From an uncultured Desulfobacter sp. (GTDB lineage Bacteria; Desulfobacterota; Desulfobacteria; Desulfobacterales; Desulfobacteraceae): a stretch of 64,000 nt of DNA. Of the stretch, positions 10,455-19,572 are shown piece after piece (position 1 is the first letter of the stretch; each line of letters opens with the position of its first letter). The stretch spans positions 5,260,501 to 5,324,500 of the forward strand of contig NZ_OY762614.1 in assembly GCF_963666145.1 (NCBI RefSeq). The letters run 5' to 3'. The notes beneath the pieces are model-generated. The model was not told the DNA's origin. It was given only the letters and a program-made list of their open reading frames with translations, and did no database searches. Made by a program: the position numbers and the translations under genes.

Positions 10455-13400
10455 TCACCTGGCGGATTTCAGCATCCAGTTCATCTGGGCCGTACTGGTT
10501 TTAGGAACAAATTTTATTTGCGCCCCCTGGTCAATGGTGAAATTGGGTTTTCCGCCCTGGGTTTGGGTGATCTTAATGCGTGCCGCACCCGCGCCGACGT
10601 CTGCCACAACGCCTTGCACCGCAACCGACTGTCGGGTGATGACGGTGGCGGTCATGCCGATTTTAACAATGCCCTGGTTCACTGTGACATCCATAAGATC
10701 CCCCACCTTCCCGGCAAAAGACGCGTTTGTTTTCCCCTTGATGATGGTGCTGACCGGTGCATGGGCGGCCAGGAGAATACAGACCCGGACCAGATCGTTC
10801 ATGGTTTGGCGGGCCTGGTCAATGTCGGTGTCCACCTGGGAGAAAAGCCAGTCCACCATATTTTGCAGATCCCTGCGCAGGGTCGTATCAATTTTGTCAA
10901 AAGCGGGCAGGGTCTCCAGATGGCGCAAATCCACCGGGTCGTCGTGAATACTCGTCAAATTGGCCCACTGGAGTTTGACCGCCGGTGCCAGGCCGTCCAC
11001 CAGATGATACAGACAGACCGCCACATCCTCCAGATTTTCCATGACAGCTGCGGCCCGGCGGGCCAGTTTGGAAAAGCCCCTGCCTTTTTCGATCAAATCG
11101 GCCAGAGAGACTTGGCTTTGGGCAAGGCTCACCAGGCCAAGCCAGGTCATGGTATTGAGCTTCACCGTATCCAGAACGGATTTTTCCTTAAGGGTCGTTT
11201 GCTTGGCCTGCTGGTTAGCCGATATGATTTTCCCGGCGGCCTGGCCGAAGGCATGGGTGCTATATATCTGGTACGAAACGGTCTGGGCGGGCGTCCGGGC
11301 CATGATCCGGGCGGTCCGTGCTGCCGCCTGAGTCATCAGTTCGGCCACACCGGGAACCGTGTTGATCTGCTGGACCAGTCCTTTGGCCTCGGTGAGCCAG
11401 GCAATGGGAATTTCACGGAACACATCCAGCATGTCGTCCAGTTCACCCACGGCCTCGTAGTCTTCGGCCAGGCAGGCCGGCACGGGATTGACGTATTCGG
11501 CGGCCAGGGGAATTGACGGCACATCCAGCCGGGGATCGGCCAGACGCGGCCGGACAAAGACCAGACTGGTCACATAGGTGTCCAGAATGGCCCGGCGCGC
11601 TTCATTAACCGCCGTCAGGCGGGCCTTTTCTTCTTCATACAGGGATCGGGTGACCAGGGCGTCGTGGCGCAGCACCACCAGCTTGTCGTCAATTTCGCCC
11701 AGTTGATCTTTCCAGCGGCGGGCATTGGTTTGCAGATCCAAAAGCACCGCCCCGCATTGCTTTAACGCTTTTTTATGATCCTTGAGCCGTTTTTCGATCA
11801 GGCGCATGGCATTGAGCCCATGCTCCAATGTCGTTACCCCGGATGAAAAATAGTTGGCCTCATCCCCGTCCGCCGGGTCCGGATCAAATAAACCCTCACG
11901 AATGTTTTTGGCGAGCAGCGGGTCCTTGATCGAGCGCATATTCTTTTTGCTGTTTGCGGCAAGGGTTTCAAAATATGTTTCAAGTCTTTTTGCCGGAATC
12001 GCCGGGTCCGGGTCGGACAAAAGTTTTTTTTCCTCATCGGTCAAGGGAACGATAAGGATGGACGCAAGATCTTTGGATAGACGGGACCGGTTTGTCAGAA
12101 TGACTTGTTCCTCTTTGGCCAGCGTTTTCTTAAACGCGTTATATGGGTCAAGGTCAACGATGGCGGTGTTGCTGTCCGTCACACTGACCTCTTCATCAAT
12201 GTCCAGGGGCACCTGGGCAAGCAGATAAAAAATATCTGATTTGGTGTTTACCGCATTGCTTTTCACCTCCATTGCCGGAGACTCGTATACTCGTTCAATC
12301 ACGGATTTGTCACGAACCGCCATTTTCTGGGGGGTGATCACCGGCTTACGATATTTAAAGATTACCTCCGGTGTTGCGGCGGATGCATGTACGGTACTCG
12401 TTGTCTTTTGAGTGTCAGCCAGCATGGCAATGGTTTTGTTGGCGTCCCCGTACCGGCTGGCCGTTACGCTGGCCAGTGCCCGTGTGGCCGCCATCAACTC
12501 GTTGGTGGAAATATCCTGGCCGCTTTCCCGTTTTTTCATGATGGCCAGGGCATTGTCGATCTTTTCATTTTCAGAGGCGCCGGACAAATCTTCGGGTGCT
12601 AACTCCTCGGGGGTGATATCAAGGGTCTCTTCGGTGGTGATGGCTGAATTGAAATATTTTTCCACATCATCCAGGGTGGGAATACTTTTCTGGTCTCCCA
12701 CAATACTTGCCATGGCCGGGGATGTGGCCATTCTGGATGCCTTGATATTTCCCTTTAACAGCCTTTGCAGGCGGTACATCTCGATTTTGGACTTGATGTA
12801 GCCGGAATCCAGCAGGTCTTCGGTTTTGGTGATCTTCTTTTTCAGATCGTTAATGAAATTTTCAAGCCCCTCAAATTCTTCCCGGAACCCGGGGAAATCG
12901 CCACTGGTGGGGATCAGGGGGATCAGCACAGAATCCGGAACGCCCGGCGCATGTTTTCGTATCCACGTGCGCAGATTAGAGACCGCATTCACCGCTGCGT
13001 CTCCAAATGCCGTGAGAGTTTCATCAGGGTTGGGGAATACGGGGAAGACCGCCTCATCCGGGATGGCGTCCGAATCCGGCCCGAACTGGGGAACCTGTGA
13101 CATATCAATGCCCCCCATGACCCGGTCGGCCATGTTTCTGAGCCAGGTGCGGTTTGCGATCCACTGACGGATTTCACCAATCAGTTTGCGCAGGGTTTCC
13201 AGAAAAATGGGGTCCGGGGTCTCTTTTTTCAACAGATCCGGCTGGAACACGGCCTGGGGAACGGGCACCAGCAGTTTGATTTTCTCGGGCTGGTATAGAT
13301 CAAAAGGAGAGAGGCCTGCCGATGCGTCCATGGCCACTTCCAATTGCTCTTCGGGAATAGGGACGGCATCGACGATAAACTGGCTGGGAAAAAACTGTGA

Positions 13401-14354
13401 CCCCATCTCATCAAAATTCAGGGCCGCTTTGGGCAGCACGCCCACAGGCGGCAGGCTTTCAAAAAGGGTATGGGCTGCCGGCAGCTCGTCCGTGGTCTGC
13501 CGGATATCATACAAATGGCCGACAAACTGCTGGATGCGAGACTCCCATAGAAACGGTGTGCCGTTCAAGGATAAGAGGGACCGGGTGGAAAGGGGGGCAC
13601 CGCCCTGGCGCACCACGGCCTGCTGATCAATGAACATGATCTGGCCGGTCTCTTCACCAATGTAGGCCAACCCCAGAGGAACGCCCACCTGTTCCCAGGG
13701 AAACAGGGCGTCGGGATGGGCCTGTTCATGGTCGAAAATCCGGTATACCAGCCGGTTCCTGAACTGGGGCTCATCCACCTGGGCAACGGGCCCCAAAAGG
13801 CCTGTGGGCCAGGGCATGAACACCAGCCGGCATCCGTCTACAATCTGTTCGTCGTCCAAGGGATCCTGGGCTTCATCCCATTGACATTGATTCTCCGTGT
13901 CACTGACGATTTCATCCAGGATTTCCAGGGGCTGAAGCAGGAATATGCCGGCGCCCCGGGGGGGATCTTCACTTTCCCACACCGCCACGTTGTCCATAAG
14001 GATATCCGAGGTCTCGGGCAGGGTCACATCTTCGCCCCACGGGGTGATGCCCTGTCCGGCCGAGAGTCTCAACCATTGTTCAGTACGATGGGTGTCCCCC
14101 GTATCGGTAAACTGCCTCTGGTAATGGGACAGGGTCAGCCCCTGGATTACTCCCCGGGAAATGTGGCGTCCGGCCAGTTGAAGATGGCGCAGATGGTGTT
14201 TGGTGTTGGAGATCAGGGTGTCTGCGGTCAATGCCCGGCCTGTATACAAATGGGGCCGACGGTACCACTCAGAAGAGATCCGGTTGCTCATTGAGGGCGA
14301 TGTCCGGATGACCCGCTCGCCTTCAAAATGGTGTTTTGTGAAGGCTATTTTCAT
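10455..14354 (-). CDS. Large eCIS protein of unknown function, 1299 aa; third member of a tandem paralogous set
   Basis: The largest gene in the window. The ATG overlaps the preceding stop (TAATG) and has GAGGAG at 8-nt spacing. Residues ~30-140 carry a module shared with the next two genes upstream: HLYTGRALTADTL, then a helix rich in His and Arg, then GVIQGLTL and SAGQGITPWGEDVTLP. The rest has no family I recognise. It is largely helical with long charged stretches (~470-900), Lys/Asp-rich linkers, and a C-terminal β-rich domain (~1190-1299) with repeated Val/Ile-Gly patterns such as VKIGMTATVITRQSVAVQG. No signal peptide or membrane segment. Its size, operon position after the baseplate genes, and the absence of a separate fibre gene make a peripheral baseplate or receptor-contact role possible (inference). 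Confidence 0.72.
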   Translation of the reverse strand: MKIAFTKHHFEGERVIRTSPSMSNRISSEWYRRPHLYTGRALTADTLISNTKHHLRHLQLAGRHISRGVIQGLTLSHYQRQFTDTGDTHRTEQWLRLSAGQGITPWGEDVTLPETSDILMDNVAVWESEDPPRGAGIFLLQPLEILDEIVSDTENQCQWDEAQDPLDDEQIVDGCRLVFMPWPTGLLGPVAQVDEPQFRNRLVYRIFDHEQAHPDALFPWEQVGVPLGLAYIGEETGQIMFIDQQAVVRQGGAPLSTRSLLSLNGTPFLWESRIQQFVGHLYDIRQTTDELPAAHTLFESLPPVGVLPKAALNFDEMGSQFFPSQFIVDAVPIPEEQLEVAMDASAGLSPFDLYQPEKIKLLVPVPQAVFQPDLLKKETPDPIFLETLRKLIGEIRQWIANRTWLRNMADRVMGGIDMSQVPQFGPDSDAIPDEAVFPVFPNPDETLTAFGDAAVNAVSNLRTWIRKHAPGVPDSVLIPLIPTSGDFPGFREEFEGLENFINDLKKKITKTEDLLDSGYIKSKIEMYRLQRLLKGNIKASRMATSPAMASIVGDQKSIPTLDDVEKYFNSAITTEETLDITPEELAPEDLSGASENEKIDNALAIMKKRESGQDISTNELMAATRALASVTASRYGDANKTIAMLADTQKTTSTVHASAATPEVIFKYRKPVITPQKMAVRDKSVIERVYESPAMEVKSNAVNTKSDIFYLLAQVPLDIDEEVSVTDSNTAIVDLDPYNAFKKTLAKEEQVILTNRSRLSKDLASILIVPLTDEEKKLLSDPDPAIPAKRLETYFETLAANSKKNMRSIKDPLLAKNIREGLFDPDPADGDEANYFSSGVTTLEHGLNAMRLIEKRLKDHKKALKQCGAVLLDLQTNARRWKDQLGEIDDKLVVLRHDALVTRSLYEEEKARLTAVNEARRAILDTYVTSLVFVRPRLADPRLDVPSIPLAAEYVNPVPACLAEDYEAVGELDDMLDVFREIPIAWLTEAKGLVQQINTVPGVAELMTQAAARTARIMARTPAQTVSYQIYSTHAFGQAAGKIISANQQAKQTTLKEKSVLDTVKLNTMTWLGLVSLAQSQVSLADLIEKGRGFSKLARRAAAVMENLEDVAVCLYHLVDGLAPAVKLQWANLTSIHDDPVDLRHLETLPAFDKIDTTLRRDLQNMVDWLFSQVDTDIDQARQTMNDLVRVCILLAAHAPVSTIIKGKTNASFAGKVGDLMDVTVNQGIVKIGMTATVITRQSVAVQGVVADVGAGAARIKITQTQGGKPNFTIDQGAQIKFVPKTSTAQMNWMLKSAR

Positions 14355-16246
14355 TATTGCGGCTCCTCTATTCTGCCTGATTCCAGTTCCTCTTTTTTCT
14401 TCAGGATGAAGGCGGCGATCTGTTCCGAGGAGTCCGGACCCGTCAGCCTGATATTCAGATCATCGGCAAGGATGCCGGCTTCCTCTGCTGTCAGTCCCCG
14501 GGCCAACGTATCCAGTTCCGGAACGCGCAGGGTCTCTGCCATTTTTTTGCGCTGTTCGGTTTTCTGTGCGTCGGTTCCCGTAAATAGCCGTTCCTCAAGC
14601 TTATCCATTCCTGTGCCCACATCTTTTCCGGCAAACCGGACACTCACCGAGGCGGCATGGCGTTCATCCAGTTTGTCCGTATCGTCGAACTCCTTGAGGG
14701 CAGCGCGCATCATAATTTCGGATCTGGTAAATTTGGGGATCGTCAAAAGCCGTACCATTTCCAGATCTGCTGCGGCACTGCCCCGGACTTTAAGCGTTGT
14801 GAATTCGTCGTACAATCCAAGGGTTCTCTGGTACCGTCTCATGTCCGTTTCGTCCTTGTGTTCGTTGGTCATCACATGGACGGCGGTGCCGGTGATCTTG
14901 TCCTTGTAGCTCACATGCCGCCGGCGCACATACCAGGCAAAGGTCTCTTTGTTCAAAAGACGTTTCCAGGCCACCTGCCGCAGGGTCTCCTCATTTTTAA
15001 CCTCGGTGGCCGGGAAATTGGGAAGCTTGGCCTGGAACACATTTAGATACTCCCTGGGGGTGAACCTGGACCGCAGGGTTTTAACTGGGAACCGGATGGT
15101 GTCGGGCAGTTTTTTGATGGCTTGGGTTTCACTGTAAAACACGTTCCTTGGCACCGGCAAAAACACCATGACGGAGGTATTTTCCATGGCCGTGTCGTCG
15201 TCCATGGAAATGGGCGGAAGGAGCAGACTCTCTTCGATCAGCAGGCCCATTTCATCTTTGGGGATAATGGACATTTCCACATCCATGGCATCGGGGAAAT
15301 AGTGCTGGGTAAATGAAGAGAGATCCACACAGGCCGCAGGCATTCGCCCGGCAGAGGGCAGGGATTGAAAGTATTCCGTGGCTGAAAACCGCAGGTCCGC
15401 ATCAGCCCCTCGGCGCTGGTCCACGATGTCCTGGATCATGGCGTCGTACTGCCTGAAATGGGCGCTGCGGATGGGCCTGGGGGTGAATCCGAACCCCAGG
15501 ACATCGCTGTGCACCGCGCCTATCTCCCGCCGGACCATGTAATTGTCCAGCCAGAGCAGTTTTCCCCGCCGCATTTCAATCATGGCCAAGGGCAGGGTGG
15601 TGCCGGGAATGTTGTACTCGGTGGCCTGGGTGAATAGCTGATGGGCCACTTCGGCCCGCCGGGCCTGGCTGGACCGGGCCGCCCCGGCCGGGTATGAAAA
15701 GGGAACCAGGGTGATGGCCGTGGCTTCGACGATGCTGCCGTCGCGCATCTGCCGTTGACCGTCCACATCCACGGGATACGAACTGGTGGGGTTGGCCGTA
15801 AACTCCAGGGGACGCAGGGCTATGATGTAAATGCCGCTGCGGGACCGGTCCGGCGGGGCAGGTTTCCGGCTCAGCCCCATTTTCACATTCAACGTTTCTG
15901 CCAGGGCAATGTTGTGCAGGCTGATGTCCACATCATTGGGCAGGAACACCCGCTCCCCGTCAAAGGTCATCCCGTGCCCCTGGCCGATGGTGATCCGGGT
16001 GGAATCCTTTTGCTGAACCAGAAGTCCTTCCACCACCCCGGTTCCCGTGGCCACGGCCAGGTCCGCCTGTCGGGTCAGAAAATAGGTGGCTTCTCGGTTC
16101 AGGTCGGCGGCCTTGAGAAACCGGCCATCGAACCACCGGGGCCTGCTTCGTCTGCGGTCCACGAACACGGACCCGCCGTATTCATATTTATCTAAAACAC
16201 TGATGTGCTGCTTTATCCGGTCGACATTGAAATCTTTTAAGGCCAT
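14354..16246 (-). CDS. eCIS protein of unknown function, 630 aa; second member of the tandem paralogous set
   Basis: Preceded by GGAGGC at 8-nt spacing; starts 2 bp after the 285-aa gene ends and overlaps the 1299-aa gene by one base. Residues ~35-115 hold the shared module: WFDGRFLKAADLNREATYFL, then GTGVVEGLLV, then TIGQGHGMTFDGERVFLP. The C-terminal part (~380-630) is helical and charged, ending in a Lys/Glu-rich tail. No catalytic motif, signal peptide or membrane helix is seen. Operon position and the shared module argue for a structural part attached around the baseplate, but I do not recognise a named family. The paralogy with its two neighbours is directly visible. Confidence 0.75.
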   Translation of the reverse strand: MALKDFNVDRIKQHISVLDKYEYGGSVFVDRRRSRPRWFDGRFLKAADLNREATYFLTRQADLAVATGTGVVEGLLVQQKDSTRITIGQGHGMTFDGERVFLPNDVDISLHNIALAETLNVKMGLSRKPAPPDRSRSGIYIIALRPLEFTANPTSSYPVDVDGQRQMRDGSIVEATAITLVPFSYPAGAARSSQARRAEVAHQLFTQATEYNIPGTTLPLAMIEMRRGKLLWLDNYMVRREIGAVHSDVLGFGFTPRPIRSAHFRQYDAMIQDIVDQRRGADADLRFSATEYFQSLPSAGRMPAACVDLSSFTQHYFPDAMDVEMSIIPKDEMGLLIEESLLLPPISMDDDTAMENTSVMVFLPVPRNVFYSETQAIKKLPDTIRFPVKTLRSRFTPREYLNVFQAKLPNFPATEVKNEETLRQVAWKRLLNKETFAWYVRRRHVSYKDKITGTAVHVMTNEHKDETDMRRYQRTLGLYDEFTTLKVRGSAAADLEMVRLLTIPKFTRSEIMMRAALKEFDDTDKLDERHAASVSVRFAGKDVGTGMDKLEERLFTGTDAQKTEQRKKMAETLRVPELDTLARGLTAEEAGILADDLNIRLTGPDSSEQIAAFILKKKEELESGRIEEPQ

Positions 16247-16248
16247 GG

Positions 16249-17106
16249 TTAAACGCCTCCTGTCGCTTTGATTAACCAGAACAATTCATCCGTGCTGAGG
16301 CTCAGTACACGGATATCGTTTTGAATTTCTATGGCTCCGCCTGTGTTGTATGCCATGGGACTGTTCGTGGCCGGCAGCCTGATCCGGGCCAGCATCACTT
16401 CGGTGCCGTTCTGATCCGGGCTGTACTCGTCGCCCACATTGATATTCCCGGCTGCTGAATTCCAGAATTTCGATTCCCGCCAGCCTGTTTCCAGCTTGGT
16501 TGTGCGTAACTCGTCCATGGCCGCGCCAAAGTCCATGGGTCCCTGGCTCATTGTCTCATAGGGTGCCTGTTGGCGGGGTTTCTCCGCTTCGGCCTGGGTT
16601 CGCAGGACCAGATCGAACGCCACGGCGTCCCTCAACCGTTCCGCGGTAAAGGCATCGGTGGCATCCACATTGCCCACGCCGAAGCAGGGGGTTTTGCCTT
16701 GTTCACAGGTGTCGAATTTGATGAACAGGTCGGCCACCACCGCCTGGGCCAGGCCGCCTGCCACGCTCCCGGCGTAGCTCTCTTCCAGGGCGTCCATGTT
16801 CTGGGAGACAAACCAGTTCCTCACCCGGATGCAGTAGGGTACATGAAGCTCTATCAGGCGCCCCAGACGGTCCACGGCCAGGCCTGGCATGACACGCAGA
16901 ATGTGGGGATCCGATTCAAGGGTGTGGACATTGAGCCCGGCCACCGTGCCGAAGCCGTGGAGATAGGAAAGTGATCGGCCCAGACGGCTCCTGAAATAGG
17001 TCTGTTCCGCCTTAAAGTCATTTTCGTCCAACAGCACGCCGTTGGCATAGTTCACCCGGTCGGGATACACCAGGTTTTCCAAGGGATCTTCATAGTTAGA
17101 AGCCAT
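16249..17106 (-). CDS. eCIS protein of unknown function, 285 aa; first and shortest member of the tandem paralogous set
   Basis: Strong site AGGAGAAAGAAC before the ATG. Residues ~10-95 hold the shared module in its simplest form: YANGVLLDENDFKAEQTYF, then GFGTVAGLNV, then VMPGLAVDRLGRLIELHVPY. The rest is a compact ~190-aa region ending in a β-rich segment (GGAIEIQNDIRVLSLSTDE). It sits directly after the tail-I-like baseplate gene, where Afp-type loci carry baseplate and fibre genes. Possibly the adaptor to which the larger paralogues correspond (inference). No known family recognised with certainty. Confidence 0.76.
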   Translation of the reverse strand: MASNYEDPLENLVYPDRVNYANGVLLDENDFKAEQTYFRSRLGRSLSYLHGFGTVAGLNVHTLESDPHILRVMPGLAVDRLGRLIELHVPYCIRVRNWFVSQNMDALEESYAGSVAGGLAQAVVADLFIKFDTCEQGKTPCFGVGNVDATDAFTAERLRDAVAFDLVLRTQAEAEKPRQQAPYETMSQGPMDFGAAMDELRTTKLETGWRESKFWNSAAGNINVGDEYSPDQNGTEVMLARIRLPATNSPMAYNTGGAIEIQNDIRVLSLSTDELFWLIKATGGV

Positions 17107-17136
17107 GTTCTTTCTCCTGTTGGCGTTTAACTGCGG

Positions 17137-19572
17137 TTACGGTTCCAGCCGTTCGTCCAACACCGGAAGTTTCCGGATAAAATCATAGCGGCCAAGGTAG
17201 CTTTGGCCAAGACGGGCTGTGCGGCGCTCGGGTGTCGGCCTGGTGTACGTGTCCACGCCCAACAGGGAGTATAGGCCGATAATCAGAGGTTTGGAGGCCG
17301 GTACCACACGAAATTCGATGTGGGCCGGAATTTCAGCGGCCACAATACGGCGGATCAAGCCCAGGGTTTCCTGGTCGGCCTCTTTGTGCACCAGCACAGT
17401 CAACCGGTTGCCCAGGCGGGCATAAAAGTTGTCCGCCACATTCTGTTCCCCGTCGTCCAGGGAAATATCCGCGCCGTACAGGGCCAGAAATTCCTTTTTT
17501 TCTTCCCGGCCCAGGATCAGGGTATCCCCCAGATAGGAATTTGCATTGGGGATCTCCGCCATGAGCAAAGGATCATTTTCAACGTCAAAATCCCGGCCCA
17601 GGATGGTGGCAAAGGTCCGCCTGAGCCGGAAATCCTCCAGCAGCACAAAATTTCCCTCAAGTCCTGTGGCAAGTTTCAGGATCCGGGCCAGGCCCTTGAG
17701 GGTGCCGCGCTTGCGGTAAAGGGCCGTGGCCTCACCGATGAGCAACCGTTTTCTTTCTTCGGGCAGGATGGCAGCCCCGGACACTGCCACCCACTGGCCC
17801 AGCCATTCCAGGGCCTGGGCCGGGGCACTCGTCGGATTGGTCAGCATATGGGCCGCGGCCACCCTATTTTCCATGTCGGTGAGCACCCCTTCAAACAGGC
17901 AGAGAAACCGCTGGAGAAAATCAGATCCGCTGGCCGCACCTTTTATCTGGGCCCTTTGCCGGACATCGGTTTGCCTGTACAATTCAGGCAGGTATCGGTC
18001 CAGGTAGGAAAACCGGGGATAATAGATGCGCAGGGCCGCAATTTCCGGGGTGGCCTGGCCTCCACCGGTCAAGGTCATGGCGACTTTAAAATACCGGCCT
18101 TTTAAAGACCTGATTTCATATCCGGATCGCTGGATGAGTACGCCGAAGATACCGGCTCTGCCGTTTTTGGGGGGATCGGCAAGGAGCCCGGGGAAAAAAG
18201 GAACTTCGGATGTTTCGCTGATCCATGTCCCCCGGGGTGCATCCCGGGGGCCCGGGGCCGCCCCGAAATAGTGATCAAATTGTTCTGGGGCATTTTCTAC
18301 ATCCTCCCGGTTTTCACTGGCTGCAACATGGACAACTACCCCTGTGCCCTTGGGCAGGTGGGCTTCCAGCAACAGCCTGTGCCACACCGTGTGGGGTTCG
18401 CCGCTGTCGATGATATGCGTTGCCGATACCGTTACCCGGGCCGGATAGGATGGAAAAGATAAGGGATACAGGGGACGGATCACAAAACGTCCCTGTTTAT
18501 CCGTGGAAGGATAGTCCACCGGTTGGGATAACCCGTTACAGAGCCGGGCGTTTTTTAGGCTGTTGCTTTTTCCCCAGTTCAGGGGATACCGGTATCCGCT
18601 CACCCGGACCGGTTCATCGGGCGTTTGGGTCAAAAACGGCAGGGTAAAGCCAAAGGCCTCTTTCTGGTCTTCACATAGAACCGCCCATGTCTCTTCTCCG
18701 ACCCAGCCGATGCTGAAAGGGGCCGAGACACCCTCCAGATAAAGCCGCGCACCCATGGTTTTCCCGGAAATCAGGACAACTGCCGCGGGGTTGTCAGCGT
18801 CTGCCTCCGGCGGAAAAAGCAGGATTGCGGTGCCTCCTTCTGGACTTGCGGCCATATCCACCGCTTCAAATCCTTCGGGCAGCACCAGGTCGGGCCGGTC
18901 AATCAGTTCCTGGGGCAGGGGGCCGTCGGCACAGGGCCGGGGCGTTTCAGGCGGATACAGGGCCAAGGGCTGTTCCCGCACGGGTTTGCCCACAATCTGC
19001 CAGAATGTATGGTGTTCCCGGTCCAGCAAAAGGGCGCCTCCCGATGCCAGAGCCACGATGCGATCGGGCTGTTCGTCTCCCAGGGGAAACCGGACCGATA
19101 CCATACGGGTATCTTCAGCAATCTCCTCGTCCTGCAGAAATGCGTTTTTCCCATCGTGTATAGATCCCGTAAGATTGATCATATACACGGTGGATACATT
19201 CGTTTCATCCCGGCTGATCACATAGAGCACCCCTTCGGGATTCATGGACATGTCCACCACGCGCTCGGTTTCTGCCAGGGTGACAATCTCTATGGGGTCT
19301 GGAAACACGCCGCCGCCCAGGATCACATGGGGCTGTTCGTCTTCCACATATGCCCAGGTGCCGTAGGCATCTACCGTGGATGGGAGCTGATTGGAAAGTA
19401 ATCGGGCCTGGGTTCTGTTTTGGGGCAAATGTTCAAGAATTCGACTGCGTTTCATGCGCAGCACCGGATGGGCTTTTTTGCTGCACCACGCCACGGACCC
19501 CGGCGGATCACCCAGATCAAACTGACTGGGTTCGGACAGCATCCAAAATTTTTGCCGATTGACATCAATCAT
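17137..19572 (-). CDS. eCIS baseplate protein, phage tail-I-like domain (Afp12-like)
   Basis: 811 aa. The start ATG overlaps the baseplate-J stop as ATGA. The N-terminal half (~1-500) reads as β-rich repeats like a propeller or carbohydrate-binding scaffold (for example EGVLYVISRDETNVSTVYMI). Residues ~535-700 match the P2-gpI / tail-protein domain style: YLPELYRQTD, then FLQRFLCLFEGVLTDMENR, then ALEWLGQWVA and LYRKRGTLKGLARILKLATG. In Afp-type systems Afp11 and Afp12 form the baseplate wedges, and this gene directly follows the J homologue. The long N-terminal extension is larger than the phage protein and may decorate the baseplate edge. Confidence 0.82.
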   Translation of the reverse strand: MIDVNRQKFWMLSEPSQFDLGDPPGSVAWCSKKAHPVLRMKRSRILEHLPQNRTQARLLSNQLPSTVDAYGTWAYVEDEQPHVILGGGVFPDPIEIVTLAETERVVDMSMNPEGVLYVISRDETNVSTVYMINLTGSIHDGKNAFLQDEEIAEDTRMVSVRFPLGDEQPDRIVALASGGALLLDREHHTFWQIVGKPVREQPLALYPPETPRPCADGPLPQELIDRPDLVLPEGFEAVDMAASPEGGTAILLFPPEADADNPAAVVLISGKTMGARLYLEGVSAPFSIGWVGEETWAVLCEDQKEAFGFTLPFLTQTPDEPVRVSGYRYPLNWGKSNSLKNARLCNGLSQPVDYPSTDKQGRFVIRPLYPLSFPSYPARVTVSATHIIDSGEPHTVWHRLLLEAHLPKGTGVVVHVAASENREDVENAPEQFDHYFGAAPGPRDAPRGTWISETSEVPFFPGLLADPPKNGRAGIFGVLIQRSGYEIRSLKGRYFKVAMTLTGGGQATPEIAALRIYYPRFSYLDRYLPELYRQTDVRQRAQIKGAASGSDFLQRFLCLFEGVLTDMENRVAAAHMLTNPTSAPAQALEWLGQWVAVSGAAILPEERKRLLIGEATALYRKRGTLKGLARILKLATGLEGNFVLLEDFRLRRTFATILGRDFDVENDPLLMAEIPNANSYLGDTLILGREEKKEFLALYGADISLDDGEQNVADNFYARLGNRLTVLVHKEADQETLGLIRRIVAAEIPAHIEFRVVPASKPLIIGLYSLLGVDTYTRPTPERRTARLGQSYLGRYDFIRKLPVLDERLEP

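Noticed and set aside
10422..11516. 364-aa plus-strand frame at the 3' end of the 1299-aa gene
   Set aside because: Antisense to a well-supported gene; composition typical of a shadow frame.
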